Assembly: GCA_933228895.1 (NCBI GenBank)
Contig: OW121851.1
Coordinates: 131,053,624-131,117,623, forward strand
Length of the DNA stretch: 64,000 bases
From: Platycnemis pennipes
Lineage: Eukaryota > Arthropoda > Insecta > Odonata > Platycnemididae
Reading direction: 5' to 3'
Part shown: one piece after another, positions 22,833-36,712 of the stretch
How positions within the stretch are numbered: position 1 is the first letter of the stretch
How the letters are laid out: each line of letters starts with the position of its first letter
The notes under the pieces: model-generated
What the model was told of the DNA's origin: nothing
Databases searched by the model: none
What the model saw: the letters and a program-made list of their open reading frames with translations, nothing else
Made by a program: the position numbers and the translations under genes

Positions 22833-25800
22833 TATCAGTAGTGCCCTTACTTGAGCACTGTATGGAATCAACTCCAAACCCATTACTCCTCGCCGTGTCC
22901 CCTCTGGCACTTTTCATTTAAAAATGGATATTGATGGCGCCAGTTTCCACTCCAATCTCAGTTTCCTGAATAATTTCCTCCTAGCAATTACCCGCACATA
23001 CTTCATGGCGCATATAGTCTTATCTCTTAATCGCTTCCCCACTACGGTTTCTGGAGTGATTATGTGTGTGAAAATTGTGTGATAATCGCTTGTAGAGGAC
23101 GCGGAAAGGACTCGAATCAAACACTGGAGAAGCGACCCGTGCGGGGTGGGATTGAGGGAGGGAGGGGTGAGGGGAGAGCGCTGTCGCCCCCCCCCCTCCC
23201 CCTGCTGGCAAAGCGCCTCATCTCACAGTCGTGTCGCTCCCCCCGCCCCCTTTGCTGCCCCCCTGTCTGTGTGTGGTGTTTCCGAGCCTCCCCCGGGGCC
23301 ATCGCCCCCAGAGATGGACCGGCTGCCTCCCCACCCCGTCTCTCTCACCCCCCCCTGTCCTCCCCGATTTACTGCCCGGGAGCTGGTGTCCGACAAGCTA
23401 GACACGTGTGGAGAATTTGTCGTCGGCTTGGCGAAAGTGTAGCGCATCGCGCGCTGCTCTTATTTCGGGCCTTGCTGGAGCGGGGAGGTTGCTGCATGCA
23501 TTCGCTGCGAGTCATTCATGTCCTCGATTCGTAACTGGAGGGCGAGGCGACCCGACGTGGTGACTGGAGGCTTACCGTATTTTCCATATGTACCTTATTC
23601 GTGGAAGTCAGATAGTGTTTTTAACCGCAGGCACACTCAAAGTGGGGACATTGGTTTTTCCTTTTTTCCAGGATATCCACTTCCTATATTGGAAATTCCC
23701 GTGATGGCGAAGAGTGTTTGGGTGAATAATTTTATGGCTCGCTGTACTTATGACCCGTGCCCCTTGTCGTTTTCAACGATATCCTGGAATTATATTTGAA
23801 TCTTATGGGTGGAGGCGATCGTATCACGAGCTTCATCCCAAAAAATCTTCATCAATTAACGGGCATCCAAATGATTATCGGATACGTATGACTGTGAAAA
23901 GAACCATGATTACTAAGTTAGATGGTTTTGTAAAGTGATCTTTCATTAAAAGAATATAATTTGCTTTTTAGCATCAACGAGACGTTGACGAATTCTCTTA
24001 GTAACGATCGTAAGAGAAAAAAATCGTGTACGAGTGGAGAAGAATTTTCCAGAATTTTAATTATCTTTTAAGAGACACGTGATAACTACTATCACGTTCT
24101 GAGCAAGTGCCAAAGTTAAATGTGGGCAGAACATCCGTTTCTCCGCTTTGCTTTAGCCATGGCTCCATTAGAATTCTAATCAAAATTTTAATGTAAGCTG
24201 TTTGCTCAGACCAAGTGTGAAATATCCAAGAGTGCTCGAAAGTGTTCGATTGCGTCGTGAAAAAATGACATCTAATGATAATTCTTAGGATTATTCTGTG
24301 AAACCTGCATTTAAAATTGTATGTAATTGCCAGAGTGAGTTTAGTGACCTCTAAATAGAATCACGGACATCGTTTCAAATAAGAACATGATAACAATTCT
24401 TGATACCAGCCGCCCGCACTTTTCAAAACTAGAAAATACATTTAATTTGTGGCGAAGTTATTGTGCTCCGTTGAACGCTGAGTGAAAGCATTACGTTGGC
24501 CAATTGTGATTTTCCCATCGTACATACATTCAGCTGTCACAACATACCCAATTAGGTGGCGATCACCATTTTTGTAGGAGATCTGGCTTGAAGATACTTG
24601 CCATTCCTTTCACGAACGATTTGTGACGCAACTTATAATACCCAATAGGTCACTACCCAAATAAAGGTCTAACATCGCATCACACGCCTACCGCGTTACC
24701 TGCTGGAATTGGCGTGGGAGTAAGATTTTCTCTAAGAGGAATATATTTAGATATTCCTTCCTAGGAATATATTCCTTGAATTGCGAGTGCATTTGGCTAT
24801 TCTGCGAATAGCGATAATCTGAATACTATGGGGATAAATTTGACTGGTAAACGGAATTCAGCTGAAATATGCAGATAGTTTTGAAGAGAGGAATTTATAT
24901 ATACAAACGCATGATGGGCGAGGGACAAGACATTAATACACAAACTAATTGAAACATGTGTCAAAAAGGGCACACATTTTCTGCAGAACTGTTTTGGTGG
25001 TGGCACAAGCTGACTGGAACGGCTATATAGAGTTTATTTGTATGCAATTTATCCGGGAAATCCAAGCTTGGTTCAACAGGCTAGGCGTACCCAGCACGCC
25101 TTGGTGTGCATCGGGCCGGAAGGATTATTTCAAATTGCTATTTTGATCCCTCGCATATGGCGGAGGGGAATCTTTTGACTATGCCCTCAGCCGTGGCCCT
25201 GTTGGCTGCCCTGTGATCGTCTGGTCCTGGAAGTACTAGTGTATCCATCGCTTTGCGTGAGAATTTTATTTAAAACGCCCTTCTCCTGTACGCACGCTAC
25301 GTCTTTGTTCTACGCCATGAGAGTGTCAGATATCCGCGCTACAATCTCCAGACTTGCATTTTTGTTCCCCGTAGCTATTGTTATAATTACAGTATTTTCT
25401 CTAGCTTATCCAAAAAGACCTTGTTATGCCATATTTAGAATAAGACCCATTGTGAAGCTTATTTCCATGTATAACGCAGGCATTTGTGAGTAAAAGGGGT
25501 GTGCGATGTAAATTTATTCCGTGGCCTAGTTTTAAGCCGTATTTCGAATTTTTCTTATGGTAATAATTCTTGCACGCCGGCCGTTAAATGCATTCTCCGT
25601 AAATGTACCAAATGAAATCACATTAGCGGCTTACTAAAGCCGCGGGCCGTATTGGGATGGCCGCACTTGAGAGAATAAACGAGGTCTTTTCGAGGATATT
25701 GCGTCTCGTTAACCTTCTCCTTCTTCTCTCTCTCTCTCTCTGATATGCACGGTCATCACGCAAACTTGACTAAAACGAGCAAAGGTGCTATAGGGTGATC

Positions 25801-28800
25801 GTATACGTCAAGCGTCGACCCTATTGTGTCGCCTACATTTCCTCTGCGGCGACACCCTATGAATTACCCCTTTGTGTAACCTGTGGGCGTTGGTGAAGTG
25901 AATTAAGTGCTCTCGGAACATGTGCGTTTATCGAGGCTTTGGTGAAAGCATTGTGTAAGCCTTTTTGCCGTGATTTAAACGTGAGGCTTGGTTACTTCCA
26001 AGCAATTGGATTCAGTTTCTGAGTTCGTTTAGACGTGTCAAGTTTTTTTACTGATAATTTCACGCTAATTAACTTGTCCTTCCTCTGCATTTTTATGGAT
26101 ACAAGTTATCTTTTCCTCCTGTTCGTATGATTTATAGTCATAGTCTGATTTATAGTACCCTAATTGATATTATTGATCATTTCCTTTTTGACGACTTGCT
26201 ATCGTTTTTCATCGAGCTATCGTGTTTACTAATGCGTAGTATAAGTATTTAATTACCTTCAAACGTATATCGCTTTCACAGGACGTCACTTAGTACCCAT
26301 TTTGTGCATCCATGATGATGAAATAACATCTTGATGTAGTTTATTACTGTGCTCGAAGTGAAGGGAGAAACTGGCCTCTTTGTTCAGCCGTTTCATTTCA
26401 ACTTTTTTACATTGGCTTGTTAGATTTTCCCAATGCTATCTTATATTCCTGAAACGATATATATGTATATAAGCCACGATAAGTGTTTTTAGTGCAATAT
26501 GGTACTTCTGCATGGCCATTTAGTATTGACATAAATTTAAATTTATAGTATTTTTCCAGTGCCAATATCAGTATGTAGGCACGTCAGTTTAAATGAAGGT
26601 GAGTATTTTAATGTCAATAATACGTTACCACGTTTGCCCCTCTGGTGGGTGAGTTGACGGTGTAGTTTTTTTCGATTTCCAAGGAGGTTAAATTGGTGCT
26701 ATTTTTACACGAGTTCGCAAAAATCTCCAAAGCTACCTGAATACTTTGCGAATCATTAATGAAGTGAGAATCTAATCATTTGAACCCGTTCTTACTCGAA
26801 TGATCCTCTATCAGAGCCTAGATATGGCTGCAATATACATATAGTTGACCATTTTCTGCGACTTATCAGAAAGGGATCACATTTCCGTTACCAGCGCTAA
26901 TTGAGAGGAGATCTTGGAATTTGTTGCCTAATCGAGATATTTTTTTGTGTATTGATAATATTTAAAATTTTCTCCTTTTTCATAAACAATTTCTATTCGG
27001 ATAAAATAAATGAAAATGTCTATTTACATAACAAGTCATGCACGAAAGCTAAAAAAATGCGTGATGTAATGAAGAATTACATCTTCGATTGATATCAGGA
27101 GTGGGATAGTGCGAACACCCTGTGGATGTGTGATAGGAGAGAAGGAAGGAATTGGTGGGATAATGGTTGGTTTTGGAATATGAGTGGATGGTACGGGAAG
27201 CGTAATGAAAAGAGAGGAAAGGTTAGAAGGGTCAGGGTGCGTGAGGGAAAGGACTTTGTGATTCCCCTCACGACCCTCTCTCTCTCCCAAAAGTCTTGTT
27301 TTTTATTTTTTTAAATTAAATTAATTTATTCCTTGTATTAACATGTATGTATACAAAATCTCTTTAACTAAATTAATTTAACAAAATTGAGCAATAACGG
27401 GCATTTATGAGGAATATAAGTTCCCTCAGGACTACATCCTGTTTGAGGAACCGTCTTCTTCGTAATGACCTCAATGCATCAAAAACGTCATAACATCAAA
27501 AATGGTAACAGCAACATGCTGACTTCGTTGCTCTGCACATAAACAATCTTACTATGAGAATTTATAGTGGATACAATCCTAATAAAAATAAATACGCAAG
27601 AAGTAAATGGAATGTAACAAAAAGCAATGCAAATATTTCAATTATCATCATTCTATTTTAACAAACAACCATTCACTAATTCCTTTTAAACAGAAACTCG
27701 GCGTCTTTGTTCTCGAACAGCCACCTCTTTGTTAGTTTAAAGATTCCTTCTTCATCAACATAAGTTATATGTAATCGTTAGGAGGCAAACAATTTGGGGC
27801 CAAGGTAAAGAAATGGTCGGCGAAAGTTTTCATTTAGTTTTCGTTTAGGTATATCAATATTATGATTTTCTCTGAAGGTATAGACTAGGATTTACATGCA
27901 ACTCACCCATTACATTTCTTCGCCTTCCGTGGACCCCATCAAGCATTTATTTACTCAGTATCGTAAGAAATCCCACGAAAAATTTAGGATCGAGTTCATA
28001 TTTTCTATTTCCTCGGAAAACAATGGCATCCAATTTGGATTATAACCATACCTACTCATCCATCCTAGAATATTCATCTACAATATCTTTTTCAGTTATT
28101 TTCCATAGATTTTCTATCGTTTCTTCTCAGTCACAACGTTTTCGGTATTAACTACTTAACAGCTAGAAAAGTACTTGCCTGTTAACGTTGATTTCCAATT
28201 TCAATCTATTTGTTGATTTCCTATGGTTTTGTATGGGATGCTTTGTAAAAAAATAAAGAAGATTCTATTATGTGGAAGGTATTTGACATCACTCGAGGCA
28301 CTGGGTGATACGGTGATGGATTGAACTTGGAAACAGAGAAAGAAAATATATATTGTTGAATTGGTTTGTGAAAAGGTCGAACTTTGTATTGTGCAAGGTT
28401 GCTAGGAGTCTGTGGGACATTGGAGGGAGTGGGGGCTACTCAGAATGATGCTTGTTATTTTTTCATGCTCCTGAGGCTCCATCCTCTGCCGGTGAGCTTT
28501 CGAGCGGTTATCACGATAGTGTCCAAACGTTGCATAGAGAAATCAGAACTCTCAGCAATAGGATGAGATCTTGGGGTTATATACAGATTATTTTTAGGCG
28601 TCGATTTTTGGGTAAAAAATTAAAAATTAAATGGTATGCATGAAAAGCGGTTTATGGACTACTTTAATGTTTCAAGTAATAAAATATAAAGGCATTGTCA
28701 TAAAAAGTGATCTAGTTTTTGCAGCCTTTAGAATGTGTTTCAGTTTTATTGCTTAGAGGAGCCAACGTGTTTCTCTTGTGTAGGTGCAAGTCGTGAACCA

Positions 28801-29284
28801 GGTGCATTATGCTGGTCAAAATTGCCCTAATATCAGTTAGCTGGGTCACTTCTTAAACTAAGTAGCCCTTAGAATGAAGCTGTCAAATTAAAGGGTCATT
28901 AATATCTTGCCTTCCTTAGTTTAAATATTATGAATTAGTCTGTCCTATAGTACTTGGGAGGGGGGAGTGCAGAGTGGTCCCTGCTCCTGGTGTTTCTTCT
29001 TTCATGACAACTTGGGTGCAGTTGGCAGCCGTGGTAAATTTAATTAACCGGAACCCTCTTCCGCGGAATGAGTAGCAATCCCTTTATCCTTGAGCTTAGG
29101 CAATAGGCGTTGCCTTGGTGCAGTGCTAAGACGTCGCCAAGGGGAGGGGACGCCACGCTGGTCGCTCGCATGCACTGGTGCACGCCCCCTCTGCACCCTC
29201 CCACGCACCACTGCACACTTCCCGGAGAGCCACTTCTCGGTGCATGCGCTGCAACCCGTTCCTCCGTCCACCCGCTAAAATTGA
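22833..29284. other. Long unassigned stretch
   Basis: About 23095-23560 is strongly CpG-rich with C runs. The other parts are AT-rich. A CT microsatellite lies at about 25723-25741, a partly palindromic ggaatatat motif at 24740-24775, and a GC-rich patch at 29110-29275. No open frame here shows a protein family motif, and no repeat shared with the rest of the window was seen. Confidence 0.45.
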
Positions 29285-31130
29285 ATTTGGTAATAAATGA
29301 AGATTAATATCCACAAAGCCGTAACCATAAGGGGGCAAGGGAATAAAAAATGGGGGGCGGAGAGGGGGAAGGAAGGAGTATGCACAAAGTAAGGGAGCCC
29401 TCAATCACATGTACAAAATCTAGCATATGGATAAACTTAAGTGGCAATAAATGACACATTCGTACACTCACATGTTACAAACAACCGTCGCACTCAACAT
29501 TAAGGGATTCAACGTAAAAACAAAACGAACAGTGACTCACAGGGCATTTACAGGAAGCCAACACACACAAAAAACTATATTCATAGTTCCTCCTTTGACC
29601 ACTACGTTCATAAACACGCTGCATTCCATTCCCTAATCAACATACTTCTGAATATCCACATGCGCAGTTGATATGGCTACACTTAAGAATTAATAGAAAT
29701 AATCCTCAGTAGACAAAAGAAAAGGAGACTACGTAGAGAATACACCACTCTCATCCCTTCTAAAGATGAGAAATATGTAAAACACCCTTTTCATCCCAAA
29801 TTAACGAAAGGCCTTGGATATATTTTCAAAAAACATAATTTCAAACCCACATTTGTGTCCACCAATAAACTTAAATATTACCTTCATAACCCCAAAGATC
29901 CCATTGAACCCTTTCACAAGTCAGATATATACCAAATCTCTTGCCCGGAATGCAGTGCGTCATACATTGGCCAAACCGGCAGGAACATCAACATTAGATT
30001 CAAGGAGCATCCAGCCTGCTTTAGGCTAGGCCATTTCCAACAATCATCAGTAGCTCAACATATGCATTCAGAAGCACAGTGCGTCACTGTTGACAATGTA
30101 AAACTCTTGAAACATGTCCCAGACCATATGTTAGACGCATACGAAAGTATTCATATACAGAAGAGTTGCAGCAACACCATGAACAGCGACCAAGGGCCAA
30201 TTTCCTCCTGCTTAATTTCTCTTTGTGCACAAAGTAACCAAGTGCCCCACCCCCCTTCCCTCATCTAATCCCCTCACACCTCTATCATCTGCCTCCTGAT
30301 CACCCAACCATGCATAACATACTACCCCCTCCTTCCAGCTTCCCCTCTTGACTCTGCGTATTTCCTATTCCTCTCCCAAATTGACATTCTCCTCTGACGA
30401 AACCTGCTTGGCGGGCGAAACACCCGGTGTCAGTTTTTGGACGTTGGGCATCCTTTCCCCCATTCCTTTCTCCTTTCCCTGTGTGTGTGATGGGTCACTA
30501 GCGAAGGAGTTTCCTCGTAAACCCTGATTGTGTGCATGAATGTGATTCACGAGGGTGACTGTACGTTTTGATTGTACAAGCCCGAGTGCGTGCTTGTGAA
30601 ATAAGTCCCTGAACCCTGCATGTATGTGTGCGTGTGAATGAGAATCACGAGGGTGACTGTGTATCGTATGAAAACACACGTGAATGATTGCTTGAAAGTT
30701 ACTATCAATTTTATTTATTTACTTTAGTTATTTACTATCACCCACTTTTATTATTTTTTCTTCCGTGTATGACGGATCACTGGCATTGGAGAAATCCTCG
30801 TAAACCCTGCTTGTGTGATTGAACTCACGAATATGACTGTATTTTGTATACAAACCTGAGTGAGTGAGTGATTGTGTGAGTCACTGTTCGTTTTATTTTT
30901 ACCTTGATTCTCTTAATTTTGAGTGTGACGGTTGTTTGTAACATGTGAGTGAGTGTGCGAATGTGTCATTTACTGCCACTTAAGTTTCTCCGTATGCTTG
31001 ATTTTGTACGTGTGATTGAGAGCTCCCTTATTTTGTATACACTCCTTCCTTCTCCCTCTCCCCCTTTTTATTCCTTTGCCTCCTAATGGTTACGGATTTG
31101 TGGATATTAATGTTCATTTGTTATTTATAA
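29285..31130 (+). mobile_element. Penelope-like element bounded by inverted repeats
   Basis: The left (29285-29500) and right (30915-31130) flanks are inverted copies of about 210 bp, sharing gacggttgtttgtaacatgtgag, attgccacttaagttt, and ggttacgg with ttgtggatattaat, read on the appropriate strand. Between them lie a GIY-YIG endonuclease relic (29687-30268), then a 3' region with the gacgaaacctgcttggcggg sequence and diverged internal repeats around cctcgtaaaccctg at 30505-30900. Terminal repeats in either orientation are known for Penelope-like elements. The RT domain is nearly all missing; 29600-29680 may hold its remnant. Confidence 0.85.
29687..30268 (+). pseudogene. GIY-YIG endonuclease end of a Penelope-like ORF
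   Basis: The frame stays open from just after a stop at 29684 to the stop at 30268, about 193 codons. It begins with a basic stretch (RQKKRRLRREYTT), a block typical of the RT-endonuclease linker (KLKYYLHNPKDPIEPFHKS), then the endonuclease: IYQISCPECSASYIGQTGRN, followed by RFKEH and a His/Cys-bearing tail (SVAQHMHSEAQC). The CxxC and YIGQTGR elements, with the downstream Arg and Glu, are the family's catalytic signature. The endonuclease part looks largely intact, but the missing RT means the element cannot be autonomous. The true ORF start is lost. Confidence 0.85.
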
Positions 31131-33297
31131 CATCCGTAGATACGTTCTTTTCATTGTTGAATTTGATGTCGACGCTGTGATTTTTGTTCCTTGAACAGAG
31201 TTCGTTGCATGTCCCTGGGAGTTATCCTTTTGGGATGGTGACTCACGCCAACACGCGCGAAAAAGTTCGTCGCCATAAATTAAGAGCTCAAGGCGTCCTC
31301 CTCGCTCACTTTTTACTCTCTGCAGTTAAGATGTCTCCTCGGGCGTCTTGGCTGCTTGGAAATTATTTTTTTCCCTGCGAGAAAAGCACTTATTTTTATT
31401 ATTATTTCTGTTCACTTTTAAGTATTTCCGTATTATTTTTTATTTCTCTTCTTTTAATTTTGATGGCTAAAGTCCTCAAAGGTGATCAAACCCCGTTATT
31501 TGTCGCTTCATTTGATGCAGATTTGTAATGGCACGGCATTAAACATTTAGAGTGAAAATGAATTTCTTGGCGTCTAAATATTAAAATTTTCAGTTTTAAG
31601 ATGACATTCTACGTTTGTAAGCAGTCGCTGCAGTTTTCAGTTAAACAACATGCTATCAGTATTTGATGTCATATGACTGATTTTGCCACGTAAATTATAC
31701 TGGAAAATGTTTTTGCGCGAAATTGGATCCATTGGCCTGCAATATATTTGAGAGTTATGAGATGGTTGCGAGTCAATCATACGTATTGCAATTAAATGTG
31801 ACTTTACTTATTTATTTTTCTATTAACTTTTCGTTGTTATTCCACATCATAGAACGCAGTAAAATTTGTTTGTTGCCGATATGTATATGTTGTGCTGGAA
31901 ACCATTTTCTTTCATCCAATCGTAACAGTTTTTTTGCTACTGCAAAATATACACTAATAATTAGTTTATTTATTGAAAAAATCATCTCTAGTATGACCAA
32001 TCAAATCGATTCTACGTTGTATTCTTAGATTAAAGCCCTGTATGAAATGAAATATATGTAGTGTGTATATATTTTGTGGAACGGGTAGATTCTCAGATTT
32101 AACATCATCTTAAAAATGAACATCTGTAGATGAAAAAATATTTGTTGAGAGAAAGATGGAATAACTGTCCGAAAATTATCGTAAATTTAATCATTATATA
32201 CCTATAGTGTGAAAAAGTGATTTTCACCTAAACGTAAAGATCACTTTGGTGCTTGGCGTACTGTAAAATAGAATGCAGAATATTGTATTAAAAGGGGAAT
32301 TAAACTATTACTAAAGTATTATTCAAACGTATTCTAGCTAATGAGGGAATTTTTTAAACTTTTTTCATGCCATTGCTACGACAGTGAGTGAGGCTAAAAC
32401 TCCTTTGTACTGTGTCATCTCTTCAGCGTTTCATTTAATCCTCAGAGAAAAATACTTCCTTATTTGGAGCCGAATTATCGAAATTGGCTCTATTTCTTTC
32501 GTAAGCGGTACATTGAAATTGGTTCTTTCATGTGAGGTCATAAAGTATTGTGAAAGATGTATCGAATTGGAGTTTAGCTGAATTTTTTATCCTACTTGAA
32601 TTTCTCTTTGTTCTAGTTTTATTCCTAAGGTACGACTCAAGAATAGGTCAAACATTTCTTTGAAGATAATTATTCCTCTGATTTCATCTCTTGCAATTTC
32701 TTTCCAGAAACGGAGCATGCATTTCTCATCCAAATTTACGAGATGATCCTTGCAAACTGTAGACCTACAGTCCCTAGAGTAACAAAGCTCTGAAAGAAAG
32801 GGTGCGTTCTTCCAATTTCTTACTGATACCTCGGGAATCATTACAAACACCGTGAATTGTAAAAAGATTTGATTTTTTGAATAGGTTCCTCAAAGTGCTC
32901 TCTGAATTTGAAGGAATCGAATTCCAAGGCTCTCACGCCGTAGGCACAGCGTGGAATATTCTTGTGATTTCGAATCATTTGTATCGGAAAATCGTCTCCT
33001 TATTCTTCTGCGTACCCTTTTCAATACCCGTAATTGTGATATTTCCTTAAACTTAAGGCTAGTCATACCAAAACGGAACGAGGTCGTCAGGAAAATTTAA
33101 AGCTTACCTAAAGTTACCTTTGCAGTGTTCTTTGACGTTGAGTCTTTCTTCTTTGTGTTTTTCCAGCTTCTTTTTCCATGTTTTCTTGTGTAGAGTTGTA
33201 AACCTCACGGTTCTCATCATCATCATCATTATTATGGGAGCATCAATATTTAGATCGGAATATAACGCTGCTTATTAATTTTCCAATGAAAATATCT
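31131..33297. other. Unassigned AT-rich sequence
   Basis: Nothing is recognised except a short atcatcatcatc microsatellite near 33217-33231. Confidence 0.45.
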
Positions 33298-33372
33298 TCC
33301 ACTGTAGTGGTTCGAACCCAGGTCCTCAGTGAGAGGCCAGTGCTACATCTAGTACACCAACTTGAACCCGTT
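33298..33372 (-). mobile_element. tRNA-like SINE head
   Basis: On the minus strand, ttggtgtactagatgtagca (A-box region) is followed by ctcactgaggacctgggttcgaaccactac, with a clear B box (gggttcgaacc). A tail could not be delimited. Confidence 0.5.
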
Positions 33373-36300
33373 TGATTCAGTTGCGTTTCTTTACTTTATT
33401 AACCGCTGGAGAAAAATTTTCCGAATCAAAATCCATTTCCTAAAAGTTATCATTATTTTTTACCATTTGGAGGTCAAGTTATATGCATAATTGTCAAGGA
33501 AAGTTACCTAAAGAGGTTCAAACTAGGGCCCACTCACTCCCATAAGAACCCATAAGACGCGTTCTGGTTATCCTATTCGGCAGTAATGTACTTATGGCTC
33601 AGCTCTTTTTGGGAATTGTCGATAGTGGCTTCACAGTTGATGGTGGAAATCAGAGACGATTCATTGCAAATCTGTCTCGAATCCCATAGCGACGTGTTTG
33701 TTTATTCATCATTTCAAATTACGTGGCGATATTGTTTGAGATTTATGGACGAAAAACTGGTAGGTTAATATCTTGAATTATTATATTTGTAGGCAATGTC
33801 GTATATCTTACAGCAATTGTTTTTTTAAACAAATGAGTGAATGAGCCGACAGTGGTAACACGCTGGCAATTCAAGGGTCGTGTGCCGGAACACCGCTTTG
33901 GACATGGTTATCATGTTCGTCTTAGAATTATGATACTAATTTAGACGTTGCTACTTAACTTTGGCCGTTAGGGTAACCCATGTATAATAGCAGGCAATAT
34001 CATTATTTGTGAATTTGGATTTTTGAAGGTTGTTGAGAAATGGAAATTATTCAGTGAGGGGAGAATTATGAATACATTTTCAGTGACAATGCACTGGAGA
34101 AACAGTGATAAAATACAAATCATCTAATTTGAAGCGTAAATTCATTTTTTGTGAGTGACATTACAGGACCTCCAAAAGGCCCTGAAGAGAACATTTCATT
34201 TGTAGTTTCAAATATGTCCCGCTCTTGGACGCTTTAGGCTGGGTGGAAAAGTTTAAATATGGGAGGGAAGGATATGGAGGGCAGAGAAAAAGGCGCCTGA
34301 ATTTAACGAAAGATTCTAAGGGATCCACTGTTTTACGTCCCTTTTGAAGGCTAAGATTCAAAGTAGATCGATATATGATAAGCCAATTCTCTCGGTCCCC
34401 TTCCACCCATTTGATAACATTTGTTTATCGTGGTAAATGCCGAAGCTGGCGTTTTAAGCTAAATGATGTAATGGCCGCAAAAGAATCCGTGATAAAAGTA
34501 TAATGTAAACCTGAAGAGTGATGAATACTGAAGAGTGGTAATTCGTACTTAAAATCTTTAAAATATTATACGTGGCGTAGAATTTTACACAAGAGTTTGT
34601 TTAGTCTAGTTGTTTTCGTTTTTGCTGGCCTTAGGATGCCAAGAGCATTTTCGTTCGTTTGTTTCCTATTTTATACTTTTATAGTGACCCCAGATTTAGT
34701 AAGACATTACAAAACATGGAATACCAAAGATATAAATCAAAAGTCAAATGGAAACCCAGGCTCCATCCGCATGATACACCCTTGCTTACTCGAGCACTTT
34801 TATTTGGTTTTACAAATTTTATAGATGGATGATATTTTTGACAAATTGGGAAAAGATGCTATGATTGTGTGCAATATATTGCGTACGCTTGAAACCAGAT
34901 GAGTTTTTGCATACTAAATTGAAGTCGTTTTAAAAATTATGAGGTTGGAACCTTCCCCTCTTGGTTGTCTGCCATTTTTGTTCCGCTACGGCATCATCGT
35001 ATCCCTACCATATTTTTTAGCTCCGTAAATTTAATCCCGTCCTAATGTTTATAATCCGACTTGTGTGAATCAATGGATACATATCACAATTCATAGGCGA
35101 GAAATAAAAGAAGCCGACTTAGCTTTTTAAAAAAAATTCTTTCCCCGTAAATGGCTCGCCGGCAATGTGGAGCTTCCGTGATGTTCCTCGTTTATTTCGG
35201 GATGAACCGACTTTTCCCTCCAGCATGGAGTGAAATAGGGGTTCTTAGCCAGATTGCGCTTATTTAAGAGGGATAAATCGAGTTTATATGCTAATTCCTG
35301 GATTTATGCATGGCCATACTCTGCTATATCTCAACGGATTTTGGCCAACGAAAGGGCAGCCGCTTTTTAACGATACCGAATGTTGAAAAGATCCATATGA
35401 AGCACGGGAAACGCTACCATGTTTCCGTAAATTTAAAATTTTGATTTGCATCGATTCCCGATATTTTCCTTCCAGTGCTTGAAGTTACGTTTTTGTTGAG
35501 CTGAATGTGTATTCAGGAGCTTATCTCATTTCGCACGCAAAGTTGGAATGTAGAGCAGAGTTTCAGTGGATGTGTACTTTAAGAAAGATCCGCTCTTTGT
35601 GTGCAGGGAGCTCGGTTGCGCGGATAAAAACGACCCCAAAGGGTTACAAAATTAACCTTACGCTATTTCAAATTCAAATCATGAGATGGATTACTTTTTG
35701 AACGGGGAATGATTACATAATTGTTTGACTTAATGATGATTTCTTTTCACGTTATATCAAGGTAATTCGTTCTATTATATCCAGCATTTACCACGAAAGG
35801 AAATTAAAATAAAGGCAACACTTCAATAGTCGTACTGTATTCATTCAACCACACGTGAAAAATGTATGCGGTAATGTTATCTTTGGAGCTGCACACACGC
35901 AAGGACTTTGTCACGCCAGAGAGAAAAGTCATTCACACAAACCAAATGGACTATTAATCACACAATCTGCAATAGTATACGGGAAAATCCATTCCTCGCC
36001 AGGGTCCAAAGATAGAAACATTAGCTCATCGTGCATGCACGAGCATCAGTGCATTGAGTTGCCCACGTGGTTGTATTCTGGCTTGTTTTGATCTCTGGAG
36101 CTCCTTTACCGATAGTATTCTCTCATTCCCTTAATGTGTAATGCGCATGTACCCAATATGACCGTGGGTGTAATACGTACCATTGATTTTAATATTCGAG
36201 GCCGCGGAAGAAGTCTTCCGTTTTAACAATCACGAATGGAGATAAGACATAAGGAACATCAAAATCCGAGGGAATTTTTTTGTTAATACTTTCTTGCACG

Positions 36301-36712
36301 TATCTATGCTTGATGAAATTATATCACCAGCAGTATTATTAGCAAAGGAACCGTCGTGGTGTATGTTTGCGAGAAAGTAGAGAGATCGTGTAGTTTTCCG
36401 GGCAGAGGGTATTAGAAAAATTAATAAACTTAAATATAGTATTCCAATGGTCTGTAGAGCCAGGATAAAATTTTGAAAATGAAAGGTGTCCATAAAATGA
36501 TGATCTATGAAATTTATATCATCAGCGTTTTTCCACCCTATTTCATGGGCGTAGGATTACCTTAATTTTCTCAGGTTTAATTTGTCACCGCTCGGCGAAG
36601 GGAAAGAATGTGTTCTTGTCAGTCGCACCGAGCCACTCAGCCAGTGTGGTCGGTGGAATTACCCAAGTTAATCTTAGATTTTGACCTTCGAAAAATGTTC
36701 TCTGTTATACAT
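33373..36712. other. Unassigned sequence
   Basis: No repeats shared with the rest of the window and no motif-bearing open frames were found. A weak tRNA-like stretch (gccgacagtggtaacacgctgg) occurs at about 33846 but lacks a good B box. Confidence 0.4.

Noticed and set aside
23064..23534. 156-codon open frame with Pro-rich content
   Set aside because: Poly-C and poly-G tracts produce it; several frames on both strands are open at once.
25723..25741. CT microsatellite
   Set aside because: Ordinary short microsatellite; a similar one at 45003-45020.
33846..33910. tRNA-like stretch gccgacagtggtaacacgctgg
   Set aside because: No convincing B box; not listed as a feature.
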